Shown one piece after another: positions 18,824 through 26,093 of a stretch of 64,000 bases of DNA; position 1 is the stretch's first letter; every line of letters starts with the position of its first letter. Position numbers and translations under genes: made by a program. The DNA is taken from NCBI RefSeq assembly GCF_003369445.1, contig NZ_QRCU01000077.1:186001-250000 (forward strand), given 5' to 3'. Origin of the DNA: Arthrobacter silvisoli. GTDB taxonomy: Bacteria > Actinomycetota > Actinomycetes > Actinomycetales > Micrococcaceae. The notes beneath the pieces are model-generated. The model ran no database searches and was not told the DNA's origin. It saw only the letters and a program-made list of their open reading frames with translations.

Positions 18824-19861
18824 ATGACTTATGTGGCCGCGGACACCCGCTACGACACCATGCCCTACCGCCGCGTCGGACGCAGCGGTCTGAAACTTCC
18901 CGCCATCTCCCTTGGCCTGTGGCACAACTTCGGCGACGACAAGCGCTTCGAGGAGCAGCGCGCCATCCTCCGCCGTGCCTTCGACCTGGGCGTGAACCAC
19001 TTCGACCTCGCCAACAACTACGGTCCGCCGGACGGCTCCGCCGAGACCAACTTCGGCCGCCACCTGAAGGACGACTTCAAGCCGTACCGCGATGAACTGG
19101 TCATCTCCACGAAGGCCGGCTACTACATGTGGCCCGGCCCGTACGGCGAATGGGGCTCCCGCAAGTACCTGCTCTCCAGCCTCGACCAGTCACTGCAGCG
19201 CATGGGCCTGGACTACGTGGACATCTTCTACAGCCACCGGCCCGACCCCGAGACCCCGCTCGAGGAAACCATGGGTGCGCTGGACCACGCCGTGCGCTCG
19301 GGTAAGGCCCTCTACGCCGGCATCTCCTCCTACACCCCGGAACAGACCCTTGAGGCGGCCCGCATCCTGAAGGAGATGGGAACGCCACTGCTCATCCACC
19401 AGCCCAGCTACTCCATGCTGAACCGGTGGACCGAGAACGGCTCGCCGAACCTGTACGAGGCCCTGGACCAGGTGGGCGCCGGATCCATCGCGTTCTCGCC
19501 GCTGGCCCAAGGTCTGCTCACCAACCGCTACCTGCACGGAGTGCCTGCCGATTCCCGCGCCGCCAAGGAGCGCTTCCTGTCCGGGAAGTCCCTCACCGAG
19601 GAAAGGCTCAACCGGGTCCGCGGCCTCAACGCGATCGCCGAAGGCCGCGGCCAGACCCTGGCCCAGATGGCCATCGCCTGGATCCTGCGGGACCAGCCCA
19701 AGGGTTCGCCGGTGACCTCCGCACTGGTCGGGGCTTCCAGCGTCGCGCAACTGGAAGACACCCTCACGGCCATCGACAACCTCGCGTTCACGCAAGAGGA
19801 ACTGACGGCCATCGACGAGTTCGCCGTCGAATCCGATATCAACCGCTGGGCACAGAAGTAG
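18824..19861 (+). CDS. aldo/keto reductase (L-glyceraldehyde 3-phosphate reductase-like)
   Basis: NADPH-dependent reductase, cytoplasmic. The catalytic set is visible: Asp and Tyr in DLANNYGP, Lys in ISTKAGYYMWPGPYGEWGS and His in YSHRPDPETPLEETM. The region SKYLLSSLDQSL-like (here RKYLLSSLDQSLQRMGLDYV) and GISSYTPEQT resemble the YghZ/Gpr group, which reduces L-glyceraldehyde 3-phosphate and methylglyoxal. ATG 18824 has AGGA 8 nt upstream; an ATG at 18815 is also in frame. It stands alone between the divergent kinase operon and ino1. Physiological substrate uncertain. Confidence 0.88.
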   Translation: MTYVAADTRYDTMPYRRVGRSGLKLPAISLGLWHNFGDDKRFEEQRAILRRAFDLGVNHFDLANNYGPPDGSAETNFGRHLKDDFKPYRDELVISTKAGYYMWPGPYGEWGSRKYLLSSLDQSLQRMGLDYVDIFYSHRPDPETPLEETMGALDHAVRSGKALYAGISSYTPEQTLEAARILKEMGTPLLIHQPSYSMLNRWTENGSPNLYEALDQVGAGSIAFSPLAQGLLTNRYLHGVPADSRAAKERFLSGKSLTEERLNRVRGLNAIAEGRGQTLAQMAIAWILRDQPKGSPVTSALVGASSVAQLEDTLTAIDNLAFTQEELTAIDEFAVESDINRWAQK

Positions 19862-19876
19862 CGCTGCAACAAAAAA

Positions 19877-19909
19877 GGCAGGGCCGGCCGGAACAAAACC
19901 GGCCCTACC
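19877..19909. terminator. GC-rich hairpin after the aldo/keto reductase
   Basis: AGGGCCGG (19880-19887) pairs with CCGGCCCT (19899-19906), extendable by three bases with one mismatch. The A run at 19871-19876 is before the stem, so a T run exists only for transcripts read on the minus strand. It probably still stops or protects the reductase mRNA. Confidence 0.5.
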
Positions 19910-19918
19910 GGTGTTGCG

Positions 19919-19924
19919 TATAAT
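19919..19924 (+). promoter_or_regulatory. consensus -10 (TATAAT) upstream of ino1
   Basis: A perfect TATAAT lies 92 bp before the ino1 GTG, directly after the terminator hairpin. No good -35 is seen 16-18 bp upstream. The resulting leader would be about 85 nt. In this GC-rich sequence a perfect -10 is rare, so a strong ino1 promoter is likely. Confidence 0.55.
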
Positions 19925-20016
19925 GCAAATTGCGCCGAATGGCGCCGTGCCGAGGCCGCCGTCGCACTTCATGCCGGCCGGGCCTGGCACCTGAGCTTAG
20001 TTCTCGAAGGAGTTCC

Positions 20017-21102
20017 GTGTCTTCACATCCGATTCGCGTTGCCATCGTCGGTGTCGGCAACTGCGCCGCCTCCCTGGTCCAGGGTGTCCACTATTACCGC
20101 GACGCCGACCCGCAGGCCACGATCCCCGGCCTGATGCACGTTGAGTTCGGTCCGTACCACGTGGGCGACGTCCAGTTCGTCGCAGCCTTCGACGTCGATG
20201 GCAAGAAGGTCGGCCTTGACCTCGCCGATGCCATCGGTGCCAGCGAAAACAACACCATCAAGATCGCTGACGTGCCGGAAACCGGTGTGATCGTCCAGCG
20301 TGGCCACACCCTGGACGGCCTGGGCCGCTACTACCGCGAAACCATCGTCGAGTCCCCGGCCGAGCCCGTGGACATCGTGGCCGCCCTGCGCGAGGCCAAG
20401 GCCGACGTCATGGTCTGCTACCTGCCCGTGGGTTCCGAAGACGCTGCCATGTTCTACGCCCAGGCGGCGATCGACGCCGGCGTGGCCTTCGTCAACGCCC
20501 TGCCGGTCTTCATCGCCGGCACGAAGGAATGGGCCGACAAGTTCACCGCAGCCGGTGTTCCGATCGTGGGCGATGACATCAAGAGCCAGATCGGCGCCAC
20601 CATCACGCACCGCGTCATGGCCAAGCTCTTCGAGGACCGCGGCGTCACGCTGGACCGCACGTACCAGCTGAACGTCGGCGGCAACATGGACTTCAAGAAC
20701 ATGCTCGAGCGCGACCGCCTGGAGTCCAAGAAGATCTCCAAGACCCAGGCCGTGACCTCCAATGTCCAGGCGGAGCTGCACGCCGACGACGTCCACATCG
20801 GACCGTCCGACTACGTGGCCTGGCTCGATGACCGCAAGTGGGCCTTCGTCCGCCTCGAGGGCCGCAACTTTGGCGACGCCCCGGTTTCCCTCGAGTACAA
20901 GCTCGAAGTCTGGGACTCCCCGAACTCCGCCGGCGTCATCATCGACGCCATCCGCGCCGCCAAGATCGGCCTGGACCGCGGCATCGGCGGCCCGCTGCTC
21001 TCCGCTTCCAGTTACTTCATGAAGTCTCCGCCGGAGCAGTTCAATGACGACCTCGCCCGCGAGAAGGTCGAAGCCTTCATCCGCGGCGATATCGAACGCT
21101 AA
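20017..21102 (+). CDS. ino1: inositol-3-phosphate synthase
   Basis: Converts glucose 6-phosphate to 1D-myo-inositol 3-phosphate with NAD+, supplying mycothiol and phosphatidylinositol in actinobacteria. The 361 residues are the short actinobacterial form. The Rossmann motif VGVGNCAASLVQG is at about residues 11-23; GDDIKSQIGATITHR and QLNVGGNMDFKNML are family core segments. The GTG at 20017 has GAAGGAG 5 nt upstream, unlike an earlier open codon. MshA, which uses the product, is encoded 10 kb downstream at 31334-32578. Confidence 0.95.
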   Translation: MSSHPIRVAIVGVGNCAASLVQGVHYYRDADPQATIPGLMHVEFGPYHVGDVQFVAAFDVDGKKVGLDLADAIGASENNTIKIADVPETGVIVQRGHTLDGLGRYYRETIVESPAEPVDIVAALREAKADVMVCYLPVGSEDAAMFYAQAAIDAGVAFVNALPVFIAGTKEWADKFTAAGVPIVGDDIKSQIGATITHRVMAKLFEDRGVTLDRTYQLNVGGNMDFKNMLERDRLESKKISKTQAVTSNVQAELHADDVHIGPSDYVAWLDDRKWAFVRLEGRNFGDAPVSLEYKLEVWDSPNSAGVIIDAIRAAKIGLDRGIGGPLLSASSYFMKSPPEQFNDDLAREKVEAFIRGDIER

Positions 21103-21114
21103 GGCTTCCGCGCA

Positions 21115-21144
21115 AGGCGCTCTCCCGTATACGGGGGAGCGCCT
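21115..21144. terminator. inverted repeat between ino1 and the convergent MerR gene
   Basis: AGGCGCTC-x-CCCGTATACGGG-x-GAGCGCCT forms a long near-perfect hairpin in the 48-bp gap between convergent stops. It can serve both strands. No strong T run on either side. Confidence 0.65.
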
Positions 21145-21150
21145 CTTGCG

Positions 21151-21804
21151 TTAAGCCCGCCCTTCGAAGCGCCAGATGGCATGGCTGGCCTGGGCGAGGG
21201 CCAGCAGCTTGAGCAGCAACTGGGAATGCATGTGCATCCCGACGGCGGCCGTCTGGATGGCCTGGTCAAGGCTGGCGGCCGCGGCGGTGAGCTGCAGGTC
21301 CAAGCCGGCGATGGTGTCCATGGCGCCGCTGTAGGCGTCCAGGATCTCCGTGGACAGCGGGATGCCAAGCCGTTCCATGAGCGCCAGCTGGGCGTCGAGG
21401 GCGTTCCTGGCATCGCTTTCCTCGTCCGGCCAGCCGCGCAGCTGCACGACGGCGTCGCCCGGCCGTGCGTGTCCGGCGCCGTGGGTATCGCGGCTGCCAC
21501 CTCCATGGTTCGTTCCCTCGCCGTGCGGCCCGAGCCGCAGCACCACGCGCTGCACGGTCGCCAGTACCTCAAGCCGCGGCGCACCGCCGTCGGCCACTGA
21601 CACGATGGCGCGGATCTGTTCGATGCCCAGCCCCACGATCTGCCGCAGTGACTGGATCAGTTCCAGGCGCCGCAGGTGGCCGGCGTCGTAGCGGGCCCGG
21701 GTGGCGGTGACCGCCTCGCCGGGCTGCAGGAGCCCTTCGCGCAGGTAGTACTTGATGCTCGCGGCGCTGACTCCGCTGCGGGCGCTCAGTTCGTTCAGCT
21801 GCAT
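21151..21804 (-). CDS. MerR-family transcriptional regulator
   Basis: A 217-residue regulator. The MerR winged helix-turn-helix is at the N-terminus: ELSARSGVSAASIKYYLREG, then RARYDAGHLRRLELIQSLRQ. The effector domain (about 75-217) has no Cys pair of the metal-sensing kind, so an organic or redox signal is more likely. It is divergent from the DUF2306 membrane gene 105 bp away and faces ino1. Two dyads lie in that gap. The Shine-Dalgarno GGAGG precedes ATG 21804. It most likely controls the DUF2306 gene and itself. Confidence 0.9.
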   Translation of the reverse strand: MQLNELSARSGVSAASIKYYLREGLLQPGEAVTATRARYDAGHLRRLELIQSLRQIVGLGIEQIRAIVSVADGGAPRLEVLATVQRVVLRLGPHGEGTNHGGGSRDTHGAGHARPGDAVVQLRGWPDEESDARNALDAQLALMERLGIPLSTEILDAYSGAMDTIAGLDLQLTAAAASLDQAIQTAAVGMHMHSQLLLKLLALAQASHAIWRFEGRA

Positions 21805-21864
21805 TGCTTTCCGCCTCCATGGAACGTCCCCCGCCAGGTCATTGGATAGCGGATCCGGCCCGGA

Positions 21865-21903
21865 CTATCTTGATGTACAAGGATAGGATAGTGCTCCTAT
21901 CCT
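21865..21903. promoter_or_regulatory. two overlapping dyads, likely MerR operator, with a -10 inside
   Basis: Dyad A: CTATCTTG-N5-CAAGGATAG at 21865-21886 (one-base offset). Dyad B: AGGATAGGA-N6-TCCTATCCT at 21880-21903, perfect 9-bp arms. TATCCT at 21898-21903, the end of dyad B, lies 6 nt before the DUF2306 ATG, so it can be a leaderless -10. A regulator on dyad B would therefore sit directly on the promoter. Confidence 0.6.
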
Positions 21904-21909
21904 AAAGGC

Positions 21910-22476
21910 ATGGAGCACTGGAACGTCCTTCTTGTCAGTCATGTGGTGGCCGCGTTGTTCGTCCTGGTGATCGGCCCCGCGCAGATCCTGCGCCGCCGTC
22001 GGGACCGGATCCACCGGAGCATGGGCTATCTGTGGGTCGCGGCGATGTACTACGTCTGCCTGAGCAGCTTCTGGATTGTCTCCGGTGGCCATTTCTCGTG
22101 GCTGCACGGTCTGTCGGCCTTCACCCTGGTGACGGTCACGCTCGGCCTGGTCAGCGCGATCCGCCGCAACATTCCCGCGCATCGGGGCAACATGGTGGGC
22201 AGCTACATCGGAACCGCCGTCGCCTTCGGCTTCGCGGTTGCCGCGCCGGGACGGGCGATTCCCCGGCTGTTGGCCACGGACCCCGGAAGCGCCGTCTTCG
22301 TGGCCGTGCTGGTGGCGGGTACCGTCGCCGCGGTCTATGTGTCCCTGTTCCGGGGCCAGTCCAACAGAAACGGCCAGCCCAACGGAAACGGCCAGCCCAA
22401 CGGAAACGGCCGACGGCGGCCCCTTGCCGCCGTCGACCGTTCACCTGCCGACCGATCGCCTGCCAGCCGGGTCTGA
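21910..22476 (+). CDS. DUF2306-type membrane protein
   Basis: An integral membrane protein of 188 residues with about four hydrophobic helices between residues 7 and 140 (for example LLVSHVVAALFVLVIGPAQI). The pattern H..GY.W....Y and the IHRSMGYLWV segment fit the DUF2306 family, whose function is not established. After the last helix the tail repeats NGQPNGN and is Arg-rich, a cytoplasmic low-complexity end. No ribosome site is seen; TATCCT is 6 nt upstream. The MerR gene is divergent, so expression probably responds to its signal. Confidence 0.75.
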   Translation: MEHWNVLLVSHVVAALFVLVIGPAQILRRRRDRIHRSMGYLWVAAMYYVCLSSFWIVSGGHFSWLHGLSAFTLVTVTLGLVSAIRRNIPAHRGNMVGSYIGTAVAFGFAVAAPGRAIPRLLATDPGSAVFVAVLVAGTVAAVYVSLFRGQSNRNGQPNGNGQPNGNGRRRPLAAVDRSPADRSPASRV

Positions 22477-22491
22477 CTCGTCCGAAGGGGC

Positions 22492-23697
22492 TTAGCGGCG
22501 TCCGGCCTGCAGGCCCGCGCGCGCCATGGCGTCCGCGTAGGAGCGGCCCATCTCGATCAGCCATTCGGTCTGGCGTTCCTTGGATCCGGCGAAGGCGCGG
22601 CCGTGCAGCGAACGGGCCTTGTAGACCTTCAGGCCGCGGCGCCAGATCAGCTGGTTGTCCGTCTTGAGGAGCATCTGCGCCAGGCGGTTCGCCTCGGTGC
22701 CGTGCGCGACGATCGCCGAGGCACGCGGAACGAGTTTCAGGAAGGTGATCAGCGGCTTCAGGCCGGCGCTGACCTGCTCCGGCGTGAGCTTGCCGTTGGC
22801 CTCGCCCGGGGTGAACCACGGGTGGGTGTTCCACGGCATCATCCATTCCGGACGCAGGCCGAGCTGGAACTGCAGGCCCAGGAGACGGGTGGCGGCGGTG
22901 TCGTCGCCGGCCCAGACCACGCCGCGCGGGGAGGCTTCGCTGGTGTTGGAGAACAGGGTGACGATGCGGCAGTCCTCGACCGAGTGCATCGGGTCCACGT
23001 AGGGCACCTCGAAGCCGGGACGGAGCTTGCGCAGGAATTCCACGTGCTCGTTGACCGGGGCGATGTGCGGGGCAAAGAACGGGCTGTCCGGGACTGCCGG
23101 GGCGTCTTCGACTTCGTCCGCGGTTTCGGGCTCGACGACGGCTTCCGGCTCGACTGCGGTTTCGGGCTCCACGACGGTCAGCGACGCGGTCTTCTCGGCG
23201 ACGGGAGCCTCTACGACGGGCGCCTCGACGGCGACGGGAGCAAGCCCGACGGCGGGAGTCTCGGCTACGGGAGTCCCGACGACAACTGTCTCAGCCTCCA
23301 CTGCCGGGGCGACGAGCGGGGCCACCCGGCGGGTGATCACGGGGCCGGCCTTGGGCATGGACTTGGAGGCGGCCTTCTGAGGAGCGCTTTCCTTCGTGGC
23401 TGCCGCAGTCTTCGGGGCGGCGGTTTTTGTGGCGGCCGTCTTTGTGGCGGCCGTCTTTGTGGCGGCCGTGGGCGCCGCCTGCTTCACGGGAGCCTTCTTG
23501 GCGGGGGCGTCCAAGTCGTCGTCATCGTCGTCGTCGAACAAGCCATCGAAGAGCTTGTCGAGCTCGTCGTAGCCGGAGTCGTAGTCGTCGTCGATATCGG
23601 GACCCTGCCCGAAACCCTCTTCATACCGCGAAGCGATGTCGCTGCGGTAGTCCTCGTCGTAGTCCTCGAAATAGTCCGGTTCAGCCAAGGCGGTCAT
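22492..23697 (-). CDS. possible uracil-DNA-glycosylase-fold protein with acidic and Ala/Lys-rich N-terminus
   Basis: Three parts in 401 residues. Residues 1-65 are very acidic, with a run of seven Asp. Residues 66-115 repeat the unit KTAAT and are Ala/Lys-rich, like a histone H1 tail. A long Val/Glu/Ala/Pro linker leads to the C-terminal domain (about 225-401). That domain contains VWAGDDTAATRLLGL, PWNTHPWFTP, and IVAHGTEANRLAQML, an order that resembles uracil-DNA-glycosylase-superfamily proteins (nucleotide loop, NxxPWF, and late VxxHGxxA). The catalytic identity is not proved; the call is a fold guess. A 15-bp repeat underlies the KTAAT unit. It is convergent with the DUF2306 gene. Confidence 0.6.
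   Translation of the reverse strand: MTALAEPDYFEDYDEDYRSDIASRYEEGFGQGPDIDDDYDSGYDELDKLFDGLFDDDDDDDLDAPAKKAPVKQAAPTAATKTAATKTAATKTAAPKTAAATKESAPQKAASKSMPKAGPVITRRVAPLVAPAVEAETVVVGTPVAETPAVGLAPVAVEAPVVEAPVAEKTASLTVVEPETAVEPEAVVEPETADEVEDAPAVPDSPFFAPHIAPVNEHVEFLRKLRPGFEVPYVDPMHSVEDCRIVTLFSNTSEASPRGVVWAGDDTAATRLLGLQFQLGLRPEWMMPWNTHPWFTPGEANGKLTPEQVSAGLKPLITFLKLVPRASAIVAHGTEANRLAQMLLKTDNQLIWRRGLKVYKARSLHGRAFAGSKERQTEWLIEMGRSYADAMARAGLQAGRR
23429..23469. repeat. 15-bp tandem repeat, about 2.7 copies, in coding sequence
   Basis: The unit GTGGCGGCCGTCTTT is repeated at 23429, 23444 and (partly) 23459. It encodes the KTAAT segment of the protein at 22492-23697. Exact units suggest recent slippage and likely copy-number variation between strains. 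Confidence 0.85.
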
Positions 23698-23883
23698 GAG
23701 GGCAGGGGTCTCCTCGTGTCGGGCAGGGGCCGGTTCCGGGCGCGTGGGGGCACGTCCGTTCCGGGCCAGTTGATGGGGAGGCTCCCCGGAGTGCCGGTGG
23801 AGCTTTTAGATCTTAGCAAGACGAGGGTGGTCTGGTGTTCTTCCGGCGTTCATTTGACCGGGTGTCCGGCGTAGCCTCGGGTC

Positions 23884-24357
23884 ATGGACGGTGAGGATGC
23901 GTCGAAAATCACCTTGCGCAGGCTCTCGGAGGGCGACGAGGAACGGCTTGTGGCCGCCTCGCCGTTGTTCGACCGGCCGGTCACCGCGGAACTCGCCCGG
24001 CTCTTCCTGAGCAGGCCCGGCCACCACCTGCTGCTGGCCGAAAACGCCGGCGGTGCCGCCGTCGGATTCGTCAGCGGCGTGGAAACAACCCACCCGGACA
24101 AGGGCACGGAGATGTTCCTTTATGAACTGGGTGTGGCTGAACCCTGGCGACGCCGGGGAGTGGCATCCCGGCTGATCGGCGCCTTGGCGGAGATTGCCCG
24201 GGATCGGGGCTGCTACGGCATGTGGACCGGGACGGAACACGACAACGAGGCCGCGCTGGCCACCTACCGGGCCACCGGGGCGGAGATCGAGCCTGGCACG
24301 ACGATTGTGGTGTACACCTTCGCGCGCGGCGGGGAGCGGCGGGTACAGGAGCGTTAA
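23884..24357 (+). CDS. GNAT-family N-acetyltransferase
   Basis: Acetyl-CoA-dependent transferase of 157 residues, cytoplasmic. The acetyl-CoA loop is VAEPWRRRGVASRLI (about residues 82-96), and EMFLYELGV before it plus YRATGAEIEPGT after it are usual for the fold. The layout recalls the AAC(3)-I group, but similarity by eye does not justify a resistance call. TAGCCT lies 6 nt before the ATG and no ribosome site is visible, so the mRNA is probably leaderless. Substrate unknown. Confidence 0.85.
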   Translation: MDGEDASKITLRRLSEGDEERLVAASPLFDRPVTAELARLFLSRPGHHLLLAENAGGAAVGFVSGVETTHPDKGTEMFLYELGVAEPWRRRGVASRLIGALAEIARDRGCYGMWTGTEHDNEAALATYRATGAEIEPGTTIVVYTFARGGERRVQER

Positions 24358-24361
24358 CGCG

Positions 24362-24403
24362 AAGGGCGGGTGGAACCGGCACGAACCAGCTCCACCCGCC
24401 CTT
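24362..24403. terminator. hairpin between convergent GNAT and DUF3100 genes
   Basis: AAGGGCGGGTGGA pairs with TCCACCCGCCCTT, 13-bp arms and a 16-nt loop, ending in TT on one side and AA on the other. It probably acts both ways. Degenerate copies of GCGTCACCTGC follow at 24411-24463 with no clear role. Confidence 0.75.
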
Positions 24404-24461
24404 GCGAGGCGTCAATTGCCCGGCGTCACCTGCTCAGCGTCACCTGCCCGGCGTCAGCTGC

Positions 24462-25871
24462 TCAGACGTGGATGACGAACTGCGCCAGCGCCGCCGCGGC
24501 CACGAAGCTCGCCGAGAACGTCAGCATCGCCACGATCACGGTGCGCCAGTTCAGGGTCTTCAGGGCGTTGACGTCGCGCCCCAGGTTCATGCCGAGCAGG
24601 GCGATTGATCCGAGGCCCACATAGAGTGCATCGAGGTTGTGGGTCAGGGCGATGACCGCGTCGCTGAAGGGCATGAACGGCGCGGTGGCCAGGGTGCCCA
24701 GTCCGAGCACCCACACGCTGGAGGGCACCGCGGGCACATACTTGGCAAGCACGAACGCCAAGGCCGTCAAGCCGCCCAGCAGGACGACGCCGATCACGTC
24801 GTTGACGCTGATGGACCTGGTTCCCAGCGCGTTGAGGACGATGCCCGTGGCGATGCTGGCGCCGAAGGCGATGATCCAGGTCGAAGGCTTCGTGCGGACC
24901 TCGGGGTCCTGGATGACGGCGGCCACGTCGACCTTGCTGCGTTCGGGTTTCCGTGCACGGCTGGCGGTGATGACCTTACCGCTGCGGTCCAGGCGACGGC
25001 CCTCGTCGTCTCGGCGGAAGATCCGGGACCAGAACTTGTAGAGGCGCAGGGCCATAGGCAGCGAGAGGAATGCTCCGGCGTAGAAGCCGATGAGGTTGGT
25101 AACCAGGTTGGACAAGGCGGCAAGGGCCATGATCTCCGGTGCGGCTTGGGGGTAGATGATCGACAGCGCAGCCACGCCGCCGAGCATCATGGAGCCGGAA
25201 CCGAGGCCGAGGCCAAGGGCGAGGGCACGCGGATCGAAGATGCCGACGCCGCCCAGCAGGCCGGCCAGCAGGGAAATGAAGACGGCGCCGAAGACGCTGC
25301 CCAGCAACCAGACGGAGAACACGCCGCGGTAGACGGGGGACTTCACGCCGAAGCGTTGCAGGGCATAGGCGAGGTAGGACTCGCGGTCGATGGCCCAAGT
25401 GGCGCCGATCGCCGTGCGTCCCATGCCCAGTGCCACACCCACCGGCAGAGCGAGAATGACGGTGCCGAAGATGTGGCCGACTTCCTGGAGCAGGATGGCC
25501 GGGCCGAGGGAGGTCAGCTTGGCCAGGGACGGGCCGACGTGGGTGCCGAGGGCTGCCAGGAACATCACGATGCTGACGTTCAGCAGCACTGAGGCCACCG
25601 CACGGCTCTGGCCGGACATGGGACGTACCTTCTGTACGCCGATGATGGCGCCGATCAGTACGGCCCACAACACCGGCATGAGAACGATCGCGGCGTTGCC
25701 GAGCGGGATCTTGTGCGTGCCGGCGAGGATCGCCACGGCGCAGACGGCCGTGGAGAGCAAGATCATCGCTGTCCATTGCCGGGCGCTCGGGGTGAAGAGG
25801 CTGCTCGCGCGCTCGTCGACCTTGACGATGCGCTCATCCACCTCCGGAGTGGTTGTGGACTGGGTCTTCAT
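24462..25871 (-). CDS. DUF3100-type polytopic membrane protein
   Basis: A 469-residue protein with roughly 11-12 hydrophobic helices in two blocks, split by a charged cytoplasmic loop at about residues 275-330 (RIFRRDDEGRRLDRSGKV). The repeated small-residue helices (LGLGLGSGSMMLGGVAALS) suggest a transporter. The order of helices fits DUF3100, a family without an assigned substrate. ATG 25871 is preferred over a codon 63 bp upstream because GAAGGATG precedes it. The gene is divergent from an amidohydrolase 222 bp away and may import the substrate for it (inference). Confidence 0.8.
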   Translation of the reverse strand: MKTQSTTTPEVDERIVKVDERASSLFTPSARQWTAMILLSTAVCAVAILAGTHKIPLGNAAIVLMPVLWAVLIGAIIGVQKVRPMSGQSRAVASVLLNVSIVMFLAALGTHVGPSLAKLTSLGPAILLQEVGHIFGTVILALPVGVALGMGRTAIGATWAIDRESYLAYALQRFGVKSPVYRGVFSVWLLGSVFGAVFISLLAGLLGGVGIFDPRALALGLGLGSGSMMLGGVAALSIIYPQAAPEIMALAALSNLVTNLIGFYAGAFLSLPMALRLYKFWSRIFRRDDEGRRLDRSGKVITASRARKPERSKVDVAAVIQDPEVRTKPSTWIIAFGASIATGIVLNALGTRSISVNDVIGVVLLGGLTALAFVLAKYVPAVPSSVWVLGLGTLATAPFMPFSDAVIALTHNLDALYVGLGSIALLGMNLGRDVNALKTLNWRTVIVAMLTFSASFVAAAALAQFVIHV

Positions 25872-25921
25872 GGGGGTGCATCCTTCGTGTGCTGGGGCGA
25901 TGCGGCGTCGTCGGCCGCTCA

Positions 25922-25935
25922 TTTGGTATACCAAA
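25922..25935. promoter_or_regulatory. perfect 14-bp palindrome TTTGGTATACCAAA, GntR-like operator
   Basis: The core TGGTATACCA is the type bound by FadR/HutC-subfamily GntR regulators. It sits 51 bp before the DUF3100 start and 159 bp before the amidohydrolase start, in the divergent gap. No GntR gene is in the window, so the regulator would be encoded elsewhere. Binding is inferred from sequence. Confidence 0.65.
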
Positions 25936-26093
25936 AATGGTAAGGTGGATCACGAAGCAATGCAAGGCATCTCACAAAGTTCGCTCCCATAGGCGGCAAA
26001 AGCGCGCCTTTTGTAGCCTGACTGGCGAGATGCTGGCCCGGACAAGATTTCAATCTGGGATACCGAAGCCTGTTTTTCGACTTGGAGGAATTC

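Noticed and set aside
23884..24357. Aminoglycoside 3-N-acetyltransferase (AAC(3)-I) call for the GNAT
   Set aside because: Only general GNAT order resembles AAC(3)-I; no substrate-specific residues could be confirmed by eye.
24411..24463. Degenerate GCGTCACCTGC copies before the DUF3100 stop
   Set aside because: Copies are short and imperfect; chance or slippage is enough explanation.
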